Assembly: GCA_964652235.1 (NCBI GenBank)
Contig: CAZZDK010000008.1
Span: 15,335-79,334 of the forward strand
Reading direction: 5' to 3'
DNA length: 64,000 nucleotides
DNA from: CAZZDK01 sp964652235
Lineage (GTDB): Bacteria; Pseudomonadota; Alphaproteobacteria; UBA9219
Part shown: in pieces, positions 55,087 to 63,745 of the stretch
Layout of the letters: each line of letters opens with the position of its first letter
Position numbering within the stretch: position 1 is the stretch's first letter
Notes under the pieces: model-generated
Databases searched by the model: none
Seen by the model: the letters and a program-made list of their open reading frames with translations, nothing else
Told to the model about the DNA's origin: nothing
Made by a program: the position numbers and the translations under genes

Positions 55087-56766
55087 ATGGCAAATTATCA
55101 ATACATCTACGTCATGAACGGCGTGACCAAGACTTTTGCGAACGGCAAGGCGGTCTTGAACAATATTCGTCTGTCTTTCTATCCCGACGCCAAGATCGGC
55201 ATTTTGGGACCGAACGGCGCTGGCAAATCCACCCTTATGAAGATCATGGCCGGTCTGGACCATGACTTCTCGGGTGAAGCCTTTGCAGCCGAAGGCACGA
55301 CGGTCGGCTATCTGCCGCAGGAGCCGGAGCTGGATCCCAAGCTGACGGTTGAGCAGAACATTCTGGCGGGACTTGGCGAAATCAAAGGCTTGGTTGATCG
55401 TTTTGAAGAGGTAAGCAATCGTCTCGGCGAAGTGGAAGACCCGGACGAAATGCAAAAACTGATCGACGAGCAGGCCGAACTTCAGGAAAAGATCGACGCT
55501 GCCGACGCCTGGGACCTTTCGCGCCGTGTGGAAATAGCGATGGACGCCCTGCGTTGCCCCTCGGGCGAGGCCGATGTGACGAAGCTGTCTGGCGGCGAAA
55601 AACGCCGTGTGGCCCTGTGCCGCCTTTTGATGCAAAAGCCGAACCTACTTTTGCTCGACGAACCGACAAACCATCTGGACGCGGAATCCATCGCCTGGTT
55701 GCAGCGGCACTTGGTCGAATATCCCGGCGCGGTCATCCTTGTGACCCACGATCGGTACTTTTTGGATCAGGTCACAGGCTGGATTTTGGAGCTGGATCGC
55801 GGCAACGGCATTCCTTACGAGGGCAACTATTCCTCCTGGCTGGAGCAAAAGCAAAAACGGCTGGAGCAGGAAGCCCGCGACGAGGGCGCCAGGCAGCGCA
55901 CTTTGGCGCGCGAGCTGGAATGGATACGTCAGTCGCCCAAGGCGCGCCACGCCAAAAGCAAAGCGCGTATCGCGGCTTACGAGGATCTTCTCGCGCAGAA
56001 CGCAAACAAGGCGCCGGAGACGGCGCAGATCATCATTCCCACGCCGCCGAGGCTGGGGCAGGTTGTTGTGGAGGCGGAACATCTGCGCAAGGGTTACGGC
56101 GACAGGTTGCTGATCGACGATCTGTCTTTCCGGCTTCCGCCGGGCGGCATCGTGGGCATCGTCGGCGCGAACGGCGCGGGCAAATCGACGCTCTTTAGGA
56201 TGATCACGGGCACGGAAAAGCCGGACGCCGGTTCGATTAAGATCGGCGACACGGCGGTGCTCGGCTATGTCGATCAAAGCCGCGAAACGCTTTCTCCGAA
56301 CAAGACGGTGTGGGAAGAAATATCGGGCGGCGCGGACGTGATCGACCTCGGCAAACGTTCCATGCCGTCCCGCGCCTATGTTGCGGCGTTCGGATTTAAG
56401 GGGCCGGACCAGCAAAAAGTCGTCGGCAAGCTTTCGGGCGGCGAACGCAACCGCGTGCATATGGCCAAAATGCTCAAATCCGGCGCGAATGTTCTGCTGC
56501 TTGACGAGCCTTCCAACGATCTCGACATCGAAACGCTGCGGGCGCTTGAAGACGCGCTCGTCGATTTTCCGGGCTGCGTCGTGGTCATCAGCCATGATCG
56601 CTGGTTTTTGGATCGCATCGCGACGCACATCCTGGCTTTTGAGGGCGATAGCCAAGTTGTCTGGTTTGAGGGCAATTATCAGGATTACGAAGCGGACCGC
56701 CGCCGCCGCCTCGGCGCCGAGGCCGACCAACCTCACAGGCTTAAATACAAGCCGTTGGAGAGGTGA
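55087..56766 (+). CDS. ettA: Energy-dependent translational throttle protein EttA (ABC-F)
   Basis: 559 residues, the normal length. Two ABC domains with no membrane part. First: GPNGAGKSTLMKIMAGLD, signature KLSGGEKRRVALCRLL, Walker B LLLDEPTNHLD. Linker with LEQEARDEGARQRTLARELE and RQSPKARHAKSKARI. Second: GANGAGKSTLFRMITG, signature KLSGGERNRVHMAKML, Walker B LLLDEPSNDLD. Binds the ribosomal E site and gates the first elongation steps in response to ATP/ADP ratio. Confidence 0.97.
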   Translation: MANYQYIYVMNGVTKTFANGKAVLNNIRLSFYPDAKIGILGPNGAGKSTLMKIMAGLDHDFSGEAFAAEGTTVGYLPQEPELDPKLTVEQNILAGLGEIKGLVDRFEEVSNRLGEVEDPDEMQKLIDEQAELQEKIDAADAWDLSRRVEIAMDALRCPSGEADVTKLSGGEKRRVALCRLLMQKPNLLLLDEPTNHLDAESIAWLQRHLVEYPGAVILVTHDRYFLDQVTGWILELDRGNGIPYEGNYSSWLEQKQKRLEQEARDEGARQRTLARELEWIRQSPKARHAKSKARIAAYEDLLAQNANKAPETAQIIIPTPPRLGQVVVEAEHLRKGYGDRLLIDDLSFRLPPGGIVGIVGANGAGKSTLFRMITGTEKPDAGSIKIGDTAVLGYVDQSRETLSPNKTVWEEISGGADVIDLGKRSMPSRAYVAAFGFKGPDQQKVVGKLSGGERNRVHMAKMLKSGANVLLLDEPSNDLDIETLRALEDALVDFPGCVVVISHDRWFLDRIATHILAFEGDSQVVWFEGNYQDYEADRRRRLGAEADQPHRLKYKPLER

Positions 56767-57374
56767 TGGAATATCTCGTTGTCCTCGGTGCGTTTGTCAA
56801 TTTGGGAGGGGCGTCCATTTATGTTTGGGATACGCTGAAAGGTCGTTCGCAGCCTAACCGTGTCTCCTTCTTTCTTTGGGCTTTAGCCCCGATGATCGCC
56901 GTTGTCGCGGCGCTTGTGCAAGGAGTAACGTGGGCAGTTCTCCCCGGTTTTATTGCGGGGTTTGGCCCCCTTCTTGTTTTGTTGGCTTCTTTTAGAAATA
57001 AAAACGCCATTTGGAAATTAGGACCTTTCGATTGGGCTTGCGGCGCGTTATCTTTGGCCGCCCTTCTTCTCTGGCTGATAACGAAGAATCCGAACATCGC
57101 TATCCTGTTTGCTATTCTAAGCGACGGCGCTGCCTGCGTTCCTACCCTGAAAAAGGGATGGACTCACCCTGAAAGTGAAACCATATGGCTTTACGTTACG
57201 GGAATCTTTTCCGCGACGACGGGGATTCTTGTCGCAAAGAACATGGGGTTTTCGGAAATCGCCTTCCCGGTTTACCTTCTTATCATCGATCTTGCCCTTG
57301 CCGAATCCATCCTTGCGGGAAGATGGCGGAAGGGAAAACTAAACCAAACGGGATGCCCGCTTTCGCGGGCATGA
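56766..57374 (+). CDS. PQ-loop/SemiSWEET-like membrane protein
   Basis: 202 residues, with the start ATG overlapping the ettA stop. About seven hydrophobic segments in two similar halves: GGASIYVWDTLKGRSQPNRV with SFFLWALAPMI, and DGAACVPTLKKGWTHPES with IWLYVTGIFSATTG. The P-x(n)-S layout resembles PQ-loop/SemiSWEET transporter repeats, but this is only a resemblance. The last residues (GCPLSRA) are encoded by a palindromic repeat (57352-57374), so the C-terminus may have been extended by a repeat insertion. Confidence 0.6.
   Translation: MEYLVVLGAFVNLGGASIYVWDTLKGRSQPNRVSFFLWALAPMIAVVAALVQGVTWAVLPGFIAGFGPLLVLLASFRNKNAIWKLGPFDWACGALSLAALLLWLITKNPNIAILFAILSDGAACVPTLKKGWTHPESETIWLYVTGIFSATTGILVAKNMGFSEIAFPVYLLIIDLALAESILAGRWRKGKLNQTGCPLSRA
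57352..57374. repeat. REP-like palindrome at gene end
   Basis: TGCCCGC (57354-57360) and GCGGGCA (57365-57371) around TTTC, followed by TGACGG. This GATGCCCGCTTTCGCGGGC motif is a common dispersed extragenic palindrome in proteobacteria. It encodes the end of the upstream gene and lies just before the lnt start. Confidence 0.6.
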
Positions 57375-57378
57375 CGGT

Positions 57379-59037
57379 ATGTTCAAGATGACGGCGTTGA
57401 CCTATTCCTTTTTTCTTTCTTTGTCTGCAGGCAAAAGATTCGGCCTCGCTTTTCTTCTCGGCGCTTTGGCGGGGCTGGCCTTTCCGCCGTTCAACGCGAT
57501 TCCCGTCCTGTGGCTCTCGTTCCCAGGATTGGTTCTTTTATTGAGAGAAAACAAAAATTTGTCATTGCGAGCGAAGCGAAGCAATCCAGAGTCATTGAGC
57601 GCCAGCCTGCAACGGCTCTGGATTGCTTCGGCCCTAAAGGGCCTCGCAATGACGGGAAAGGACGGCAAAGCTTTCCTCACCGGTTGGTTCTTCGCTTTCG
57701 GTCTTTTAATTGTCTGCCTGCATTGGATTGCCGGGGCGCTTTTCGTCGACATCGAAACATTCTGGTGGGTTTTACCTTTGGCCGTGGCCGGGCTTCCGGC
57801 TTTGTTTGCGATCTATTACGGCCTTGCCGCGCTGGCAGCGGCGCGTTACGGCCTCCATAAAACAAGCGGCGTTTTCTTTTTTGCCTTGTGTTGGTTTCTG
57901 GCCGATGTCGCGCGGGGGCATTTGTTTACCGGCTTTCCGTGGGACATGACGGGCTATGTCTGGGGCGACGTTTTGCCCATGCTGCAAATCACGAGCGTCA
58001 TCGGCATCGAAGGTCTCACGCTATTGACTCTCTTTTGGGCGGTTTTGCCCGCCGCGTTTTTTGTCGCGGAGAAAAAACGTTCCGCCATCCTATGCGCGAT
58101 TCTCGGTTTTGCCGTTATGATCGGCCTCGGCGTTTGGGGACAGCTAAGACTGAGCGGCGCGGAAACGGCGAATGTTCCGGACGTCCGCCTTCGCCTTGTC
58201 CAGCCGAATATCGAGCAAAGCGGCAAGTGGGAGCCGAGTCAGAGATACTTGAATCTTGAAAAACTTCTCGACTTGAGCTTCACGCAAAAGGCCGAAAAGC
58301 CCGTCACGCATTTCATCTGGCCGGAAACCGCCACGGCCTTTTATTTGACCGAGGAGCCGGGGGTTCGTCGCGAGATTGCCCAAAAAATGCCGTCCGGCGC
58401 TTCTCTTTTGACGGGCGTCGTCCGCCGAGGCCCTGGCGAGGGGGAAAAGCCTCTTTATTACAATTCCCTGATCGTCATGGATTCGAAAGGAAACGTCGTC
58501 GGGGGCTACGATAAGCATCATCTCGTTCCATTCGGGGAATATATGCCTTGGCGTTCGGTCATTCCGTTTCGGGTGATCACCGCTTTGGGGACGGATTTTA
58601 CGCCGGGGCAGGGCGTTCGCTCGTTGCGAGCAGCCGGGTTGCCGCCCTTTAGCCCGCTTGTCTGCTACGAGGCTATTTTCACCGGCGAAGTCGCGGCCCG
58701 GGACGATCCTCCCGCCTTTCTTTTGAACGTTACGAACGACGCCTGGTACGAAGGAACCATCGGTCCGGCCCAGCATTTCGCCATTGCTCGCGTTCGCGCG
58801 ATCGAAGAGGGGCTGCCGCTTGTCAGGGTCGCCAACAAAGGAATCACCGGCGTCGTGGACCCATACGGGCGCGTGACGGCCACTATCGGAGAAAAGGAAA
58901 CCGGGTTCGTGGACGCGGATTTGCCCCAGGCGATCGCGGGCGGAACGATTCAAGAAAAACAAAAAGACAGGACTTCTTGGTTAATGTTTGCAGTTACGGT
59001 CCTCGTTCTTCTGATAAGTCAAATTCCACGAAAGTAA
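57379..59037 (+). CDS. lnt: Apolipoprotein N-acyltransferase with in-frame palindromic insertion
   Basis: 552 residues, longer than most Lnt. Adds the third acyl chain to lipoproteins in the inner membrane. N-terminal membrane segments (FLLGALAGLAFPPFN onward), then a nitrilase-like domain: FIWPETATAFYL (catalytic Glu), YDKHHLVPFGEYMPW (Lys region), PLVCYEAIFTGEV (catalytic Cys), NVTNDAWYEGTIGPAQHFAI. Residues from about 62 (SLRAKRSNPESL) to about 92 (KGLAMTG) are encoded by a 93-bp palindromic element and are absent from the normal family pattern. Works with LolA (24911-25573) in lipoprotein biogenesis. Confidence 0.93.
   Translation: MFKMTALTYSFFLSLSAGKRFGLAFLLGALAGLAFPPFNAIPVLWLSFPGLVLLLRENKNLSLRAKRSNPESLSASLQRLWIASALKGLAMTGKDGKAFLTGWFFAFGLLIVCLHWIAGALFVDIETFWWVLPLAVAGLPALFAIYYGLAALAAARYGLHKTSGVFFFALCWFLADVARGHLFTGFPWDMTGYVWGDVLPMLQITSVIGIEGLTLLTLFWAVLPAAFFVAEKKRSAILCAILGFAVMIGLGVWGQLRLSGAETANVPDVRLRLVQPNIEQSGKWEPSQRYLNLEKLLDLSFTQKAEKPVTHFIWPETATAFYLTEEPGVRREIAQKMPSGASLLTGVVRRGPGEGEKPLYYNSLIVMDSKGNVVGGYDKHHLVPFGEYMPWRSVIPFRVITALGTDFTPGQGVRSLRAAGLPPFSPLVCYEAIFTGEVAARDDPPAFLLNVTNDAWYEGTIGPAQHFAIARVRAIEEGLPLVRVANKGITGVVDPYGRVTATIGEKETGFVDADLPQAIAGGTIQEKQKDRTSWLMFAVTVLVLLISQIPRK
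57561..57653 (+). repeat. 93-bp palindromic element inserted in frame in lnt
   Basis: Starts GTCATTGCGAGCGAAGCGA, then AGCAATCCAGAG, and ends with the complement: CTCTGGATTGCTTCG and CCTCGCAATGAC. Length is a multiple of three with no stop, so the gene stays open. Both ends match the widespread GTCATTGCGAG...CTCGCAATGAC repeat type, related in behaviour to Rickettsia palindromic elements. Confidence 0.85.
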
Positions 59038-59111
59038 TGGGTATATAAAATTCTTCTTTTCATTTGGCCTGAAATTGTCCATACAGGCGCGTGTTCAGAA
59101 TCTAGAGCGCC

Positions 59112-59573
59112 ATGATAAGAAAAGTAGCACCGATAAAACAAAAACGAAGCGCGCATCCCGATCCCGTCGACGTTCATGTTGGCGCGCGTTTGCGCCTGCG
59201 GCGCAACCTGCTGGGCCTAAGCCAGGAGCAGCTCGGCAAAGCGGGCGGCCTTACGTTCCAACAGATTCAGAAATATGAGCGCGGCGCGAACCGCATGGGC
59301 GCCAGTCGCCTTTTCCAGTTCGCCAAGCTTCTTGACGTTCCGGTTTCCTATTTCTTCGACGACGTGCGGGGCGAGAGAGCGTCTCTCTATCCGTCGGCTG
59401 GCTTCGCGGAAAAAGAGCAAACGCCGGTCGAAGGCGCGCCCGCCGGAGACCTTGAAGTTCTTTATCGGCGCGAGACGCTGGAGCTGATCCGGGCCTATTA
59501 CCGCATTTCGGACGCGAAGACGCGTCGCAAGGTCTATGAACTCATCAAGTCCATGGCCGAGACAGGCGAATAG
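59112..59573 (+). CDS. XRE-family transcriptional regulator
   Basis: 153 residues, ATG at 59112. Helix-turn-helix at about 22-78: VGARLRLRRNLLGLSQEQLG, LTFQQIQKYERGANRMGASR, LFQFAKLLDVPVSYFF. The C-terminal part (LEVLYRRETLELIRAYYRIS, ARRKVYELIKSMA-like) is typical of an alphaproteobacterial XRE family with a C-terminal dimer region. Target genes unknown; 75 bases downstream of lnt. Confidence 0.88.
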   Translation: MIRKVAPIKQKRSAHPDPVDVHVGARLRLRRNLLGLSQEQLGKAGGLTFQQIQKYERGANRMGASRLFQFAKLLDVPVSYFFDDVRGERASLYPSAGFAEKEQTPVEGAPAGDLEVLYRRETLELIRAYYRISDAKTRRKVYELIKSMAETGE

Positions 59574-59658
59574 CACATCCCCGTATATTTTCCCTTAACG
59601 TCTTTTTCTGCTTGCAATTGCTAAAACGACCCCTCGTTGCCTGTATGAGGAGGGCGCC

Positions 59659-60069
59659 ATGCCGTTTGTGGAATGGAACGAGTCGATAAAGATCGGCATC
59701 GAGAGCATCGATATCGAGCATCGGGCGCTCATCTCGATGCTCGATCGAATTTACGACAGCGTGCGAGAGAAAAAGCCGAAGAAAGAGCTGATGGGGCTTT
59801 TCGACGAGATCGTTGTTCACGCGCGCGTCCATTTCCGGAACGAGGAAGGTTACTTCCAACAGACGGGATACCCGGACGCGGCGGCCCATGCGGCGGAACA
59901 CGCCGCTCTTCTCGACCAGATTGAGAAAGCGCGAGAGGAATATGAGAAAGATCCGCAGGCCTGTTTCGGCGAAGACGACGCCGTTTTTTTGAGGGCTTGG
60001 CTTTTGGGCCATATCGAGGACAAAGATAAAAAATACGCGGAACACCTGATTCGAAACGGAATCAGATAA
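59659..60069 (+). CDS. Bacteriohemerythrin
   Basis: 136 residues, single hemerythrin domain. Di-iron ligands: H in DIEHRALISML, H and E in VHARVHFRNEEGYF, H residues in AAHAAEHAALLDQ, and H/D in LGHIEDKDKKYAEHL. Starts MPFVEWNESIKIGI as in the family; AGGAGGGCGCC lies directly upstream of the ATG. Reversible oxygen binding in the cytoplasm, perhaps storage or sensing. Its fold matches the C-terminal domain of the receptor at 52919-55049, but the sequences differ clearly. Confidence 0.94.
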   Translation: MPFVEWNESIKIGIESIDIEHRALISMLDRIYDSVREKKPKKELMGLFDEIVVHARVHFRNEEGYFQQTGYPDAAAHAAEHAALLDQIEKAREEYEKDPQACFGEDDAVFLRAWLLGHIEDKDKKYAEHLIRNGIR

Positions 60070-60320
60070 GAGCTTTTCGGCCCGTTTTTCCGAGCCCGAA
60101 TCGGCTTTCTTTCCTTTCGGGAAAGCCGAGGTGTGTCCAAAAGGCCTCATTTTCCCGCTGAAAAGGCGCTTTTTATGCGTTTTTGCCCTGTTTTGACGGG
60201 TTTTCCTTGCGACTTCCGTTTGCGCCCCCCTCGCGGGATGGCTAATATCAAGCAAGTGATTCTGATAGGGGCAGAAGGCTTGCCGTTTCAGCAATCCGTT
60301 CAACCAAAGGAGCAAACCAT

Positions 60321-60680
60321 ATGGCTACGAAAAAAGCTGCCAAGGCCGGCGCCGTCATCCGCCCGGTCAAGGATCCCCTCACCAAGTCGGCGCTCGTCTC
60401 GCTCATTGCCGAGGCGAACGATGTTCCCCGCAAGGTTGCGGCCGGTATGCTGGCCACGCTTGAAGGCGTGATGCTCGGCGCGGTGCACCCGAAGGGCGTC
60501 GGCGAGTTTACGCTCCCCGGCATTTTGAAGATCACGTTGCGCAAGGTTCCGGCCCGCAAAGCCGGCACGCTCATTCGCAACCCGGCGACGGGCGAGATGA
60601 TGAAGGCTGCCGCGAAGCCCGCGACGGTCCGCGTGAAGATCCGCGCGCTTTCGAAGCTGAAAGGCTCCGCGACGAAGTAA
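60321..60680 (+). CDS. HU-family nucleoid DNA-binding protein
   Basis: 119 residues, ATG preceded by AAAGGAGC. A Lys/Ala-rich N-terminal tail (MATKKAAKAGAV), then an HU/IHF fold: LTKSALVSLIAEANDVPRKV, LPGILKITLRKVPARKAGTL and RNPATGEMMKAAAKPATVRV, the last matching the DNA-inserting arm RNPxTGE. Slightly longer than classical HU, of the viral/bacterial HU-like type. Followed by a strong terminator at 60701-60736, so it is a single-gene unit. Confidence 0.92.
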   Translation: MATKKAAKAGAVIRPVKDPLTKSALVSLIAEANDVPRKVAAGMLATLEGVMLGAVHPKGVGEFTLPGILKITLRKVPARKAGTLIRNPATGEMMKAAAKPATVRVKIRALSKLKGSATK

Positions 60681-60700
60681 TCGTCCGGCTGGCTTTCTCG

Positions 60701-60736
60701 GAAAAAGGGTCCGGCGGCAACGCCGGGCCCTTTTTC
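60701..60736 (+). terminator. Rho-independent terminator of the HU-like gene
   Basis: GAAAAAGGGTCCGGCG pairs with CGCCGGGCCCTTTTTC around GCAA (one bulged base). Bidirectional in form; 21 bases after the stop. Confidence 0.85.
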
Positions 60737-60901
60737 ACGAGCCGCCGATCCATATATTTCCAGCGCACCCGGCAGATCGCCCAAAGCCCGAACCGTTTCA
60801 TAAAAGGCTTTTCGAAATAGAAAGCGGCCTATGGCGCAAGGCGGGGTTTTGGTGCTATGTCTTTGCCTCTGCCGTATTTTTTTTGGGGGAAACCAGGGGG
60901 C

Positions 60902-61969
60902 ATGTCCGCTCTTCTCTCGCTCATCCGTCCGGACCTGCAAGGTTTTAAGGGCTACAGTTCCGCCGCGACGGAGGCTTCCGGTCCGCCGCCCGCGATCAAG
61001 CTCGACGCGAACGAAAGCCCGTGGCCTCCTTTTGGGCCGATGGCGGATTTGTGCGATCCCCACCGTTATGTGGAATCGCAGCCCTTGCCCCTGCGCGAGC
61101 GGCTGGCGGACTTGTGGGGCGTGAAGGCGGACGAAATTTCGACGAGTTGCGGCAGCGACCAATCCATCGACGCGATGATCCGCCTGTTTTGCCGTTCCGG
61201 CAAGGACAGCATTTTGATCTGTCCGCCGACCTTCGCGATGTACCCGGTCTATGCGAAAATACAGGGCGCGGGCGTGATCTCCGTTCCCTTAAGGGAAGAC
61301 GACGGCCAGCTTGACCTGCCCGCGATTGAAAAAGCGTTCACGGACGATACGAAGCTCGTCTTCATCCCGACGCCCGCCGCGCCGCAGGGCCACGCCATGC
61401 GCAAGGAAGACATCCTGAAAATTTGCGAAATGCGGGCGGGTAAAAGCCTTGTGGTGGCGGACGAGGCCTACGTGGCTTTTTCAAGCGACCCGGTGGGGTT
61501 CGTCCCTTATCTGAACAAGGTGCCGAACCTTGCGATTTTGCGCACGCTTTCCAAGGCGCATTCGCTGGCGGGCGAGCGCGTGGGCGGCGTTTTGGGCCCG
61601 CGCGAATTGATCGCCGTCCTTCCGGCGCTGCTTCCGGCCTATCCGATTGCGGCCAGCGCGATCCGCGCCGCGCTTGATACGCTCTCAAACGAGGGCCTCG
61701 CGCAAAGCGCGACCATGCGCGAGATGATTAAAAAAGAAAGGGCGCGCCTTGCGGCGGCGTTACCCAAAGCCGAAGGCGTCTTGCGCGTCTGGCCCAGCGA
61801 GACGAATTTTTTCTTCATCGAAACGGACGATACGGCGAAATTTATGGATAAATTGCGCCGTCAAGGCATCCTCGCGCGCGGTATGGACGGCGTGAAAAAA
61901 GGCGCGGTGCGCCTGACCATCGGTTCGCCGGAAATGAACGATGCCGTCCTGCGGGCGTTGGGGGTATAG
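60902..61969 (+). CDS. hisC: HisC-like class II aminotransferase
   Basis: 355 residues from the ATG at 60902 (AGGGGG upstream). Fold type I PLP enzyme: KLDANESPWPP, STSCGSDQSIDAMIRLF, the PLP-binding Asp/Tyr in VADEAYVAFS, PLP-lysine in LRTLSKAHSLAGERVGGVLG, and SETNFFFIET. The usual NPNNPTG loop reads IPTPAAPQG, a divergence. Likely histidinol-phosphate aminotransferase, though a related aromatic aminotransferase is possible. No other his genes are nearby. Confidence 0.85.
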   Translation: MSALLSLIRPDLQGFKGYSSAATEASGPPPAIKLDANESPWPPFGPMADLCDPHRYVESQPLPLRERLADLWGVKADEISTSCGSDQSIDAMIRLFCRSGKDSILICPPTFAMYPVYAKIQGAGVISVPLREDDGQLDLPAIEKAFTDDTKLVFIPTPAAPQGHAMRKEDILKICEMRAGKSLVVADEAYVAFSSDPVGFVPYLNKVPNLAILRTLSKAHSLAGERVGGVLGPRELIAVLPALLPAYPIAASAIRAALDTLSNEGLAQSATMREMIKKERARLAAALPKAEGVLRVWPSETNFFFIETDDTAKFMDKLRRQGILARGMDGVKKGAVRLTIGSPEMNDAVLRALGV

Positions 61970-62172
61970 GTGTGGGCGGAGGAGAAGATTCGAACCGAAA
62001 ACTGAAATTAGGAAGTATGCCGTTCTTGAGCTTGCCTTCCCTTGAAAATTTTCCCTTCGTGGAGAGATTCCGGAGATTGTCGTCGAGCGCTTTTTCCGCA
62101 TTCCAAATGCGGCGGGGCGGTACTTAACCAAAACGGGGCCTAAGGCCCCGTTTTGGTTAGAGCAAAATCCGG
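61970..62172. other. Junction region with tRNA-like scrap and terminator
   Basis: 61971-61996 on the minus strand reads GGTTCGAATCTTCTCCTCCG and continues like a tRNA T-loop and acceptor end, but the T-stem does not pair and no tRNA body is present. The strong palindrome at 62125-62159 follows. This marks the border between core genes and the right-hand accessory segment. Confidence 0.4.
62125..62159. terminator. Palindromic bidirectional terminator
   Basis: Arms TAACCAAAACGGGGCC and GGCCCCGTTTTGGTTA with a TAA loop, a perfect 16-base stem with A and U tracts. It could stop transcription from the hisC side and from the accessory side. Confidence 0.8.
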
Positions 62173-62313
62173 TTAGGTCATTTGCTGATGATTGGAGCGT
62201 TGCTGGGCCACAAGGACGCAAAGACAACAGCGCGTTACGCTCATTTGGCGGCAAACCCGATCAAAGAGGCGGCGGATACGATCTCTAAGAAGATTGCGGA
62301 AGTGTTGGGGTGA
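62173..62313 (+). pseudogene. Tyrosine recombinase C-terminal remnant
   Basis: The open frame ending at TGA 62311-62313 reads MIGALLGHKDAKTTARYAHL, then AANPIKEAADTISKKIAEVLG. This is the last ~45 residues of a phage-type integrase, with the box III His (LGHK) and the nucleophile Tyr (TTARYAHL). Upstream sequence has no integrase similarity and is cut by the terminator palindrome. A relic of a former integrated element. Confidence 0.85.
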
Positions 62314-62498
62314 TCTCGGAAGGGCACTCTTAAGAAAATTGTAATCATATAAGTTCCTGAAATTGCAGAACACAGACCCCATCCATCACGAGGGGCATTA
62401 GTTAACTTCTTGTAACCCATTGTTTTTGCTTATTAGTTTCGTGTTTTTTGTATAGAATGCACAGACTGATTAAGGCTCTTTATTTAGGGATGGATTTT

Positions 62499-63279
62499 AT
62501 GGCTGAACAGCAAAAGAAAATCACCGCATCAAATCTCCCCCAAATACTGGCGGAAGAGAAAGCCAGAATCGCCAAGGCCAAAAAAGCAGCCCTCCTTCTG
62601 TTAAAGGCTCCGCACAACATTGAACAAGCAAAAGAAGGCGAAGCATGGTTTCGGGATTGTGAAATTGATTTGCTGGACATCCGTGAGTTCATAGACAGCA
62701 ACCCGACAGGTATTAGCGCAAAAGAAATCGAAGAATACGGTAAGTCTTGCGACGAGCTTTCGAAAACGGCCACAGAATTTGGGAATAAGTTTGAACAAAA
62801 CATCAAAACGCTGGAACAAGAGAAGAAAGACCGCAGAATAAATCTCGCCACTCTCCTCACGGTCGCTATTGGTGCACCGGCGTTGCTTTACAATACAATC
62901 AAAGCAAGGGGGGGAAGAGTTTGCGGCTGCCGCGACCATCGCGCAAGGAACGCTGATGACTTTAGGTCTCGGCTATTTCTTTAGGGACGACATCAAGAAA
63001 GGCTGGAAAGATGCGGCAAAAAGCCTCAGCCCCAAGGAAATAGGAAACAGCGCAAGCTTCATGTTGTATTATATGCGGGAAACGATTGCTCAGAGTGATC
63101 TTAGCCCCCGCAATGTCAAAAACAGCGTTGGCATGTTGGCTTATTTTGCCAAAGAGGCAACCATCGGAACGTTCAAAGCAGCCAACGACGAATTGGCTAA
63201 GCGAGCCCTAAAGATAAAGCCTGTCAGAAAAATTATGGAACGGAAGATGGGCCGAGGAAGAAAGAACGACTTACCTTGA
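62499..63279 (+). pseudogene. Unknown membrane-associated protein split at a run of seven G
   Basis: The frame from the ATG at 62499 (AGGGA upstream) gives MAEQQKKITASNLPQILAEE..., a charged helical region and a hydrophobic stretch (NLATLLTVAIGAPALLYNTI), then leaves frame after the G run at 62908-62914. The next frame, one base on, continues naturally (EEFAAAATIAQGTLMTLGLG, YFFRDDIKKGWKDAAKSLSP) to a stop at 63279. With six G the whole would be one protein of about 259 residues. It could be a sequencing error, a true mutation or phase-variable slippage. Family not recognised; AT-richer than the core. Confidence 0.65.
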
Positions 63280-63525
63280 GTGCGTTTTTGCGGCAGTAAT
63301 CGGAACAACTTTCTTTGTCTGTCTTGCCCCTTTCGGTTCCGCCTGATCTGTAACAAGCTGTCCTGCGATCGGGGCATAGGGCTCTTCAAAAAAAGTCGTC
63401 GGTGTGTGCTGCCTTAAAGAGGAGTCGCGCCGCCCACGCAAGCAAAGGTATCCAAGCCCTGCTGCTGGAATAATAAGCATCGAGGCCAGATTTATAAAAT
63501 CTACAACCCTCACCGCTTCATGCAT
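63271..63525 (-). CDS. Small single-pass membrane protein, unknown
   Basis: 84 residues from the ATG at 63525 with GTGAGG upstream. One membrane segment near the N-terminus (VVDFINLASMLIIPAAGLGYL), then a basic stretch (RGRRDSS) and a cytoplasmic Pro/Ala/Lys tail. Convergent with the split gene, overlapping its last nine bases. No family recognised. Confidence 0.5.
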   Translation of the reverse strand: MHEAVRVVDFINLASMLIIPAAGLGYLCLRGRRDSSLRQHTPTTFFEEPYAPIAGQLVTDQAEPKGARQTKKVVPITAAKTHSR

Positions 63526-63745
63526 AAAAGCCTCACGATCCAATTAAGATGATCCATTTTGCCCTATTTTCTGCCAATTCTCAAGAAATACGGGGCTTCG
63601 TTAATATTTTCGGATTTGTCTTTTTATTTCAGCACCTAAGAAGCTTAACGGCTAAGCCACTCGTCCATGTCATTCCCCCGTGTCAACCTGCAGAAGACAT
63701 GAGTGCAGCTTTTTGCTGATTGGTACGCTGCTGGTGTACAACCAA

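Noticed and set aside
55645..56736. A 363-residue frame antisense to ettA
   Set aside because: Shadow of a gene with all ABC-F motifs.
59545..60315. A 256-residue frame antisense to bacteriohemerythrin
   Set aside because: Covers a clear hemerythrin gene and intergenic sequence; no family-like motifs.
61971..61996. A minus-strand tRNA ending near the hisC stop
   Set aside because: Reads like a T-loop and acceptor, but the T-stem does not pair and no remaining tRNA body follows.
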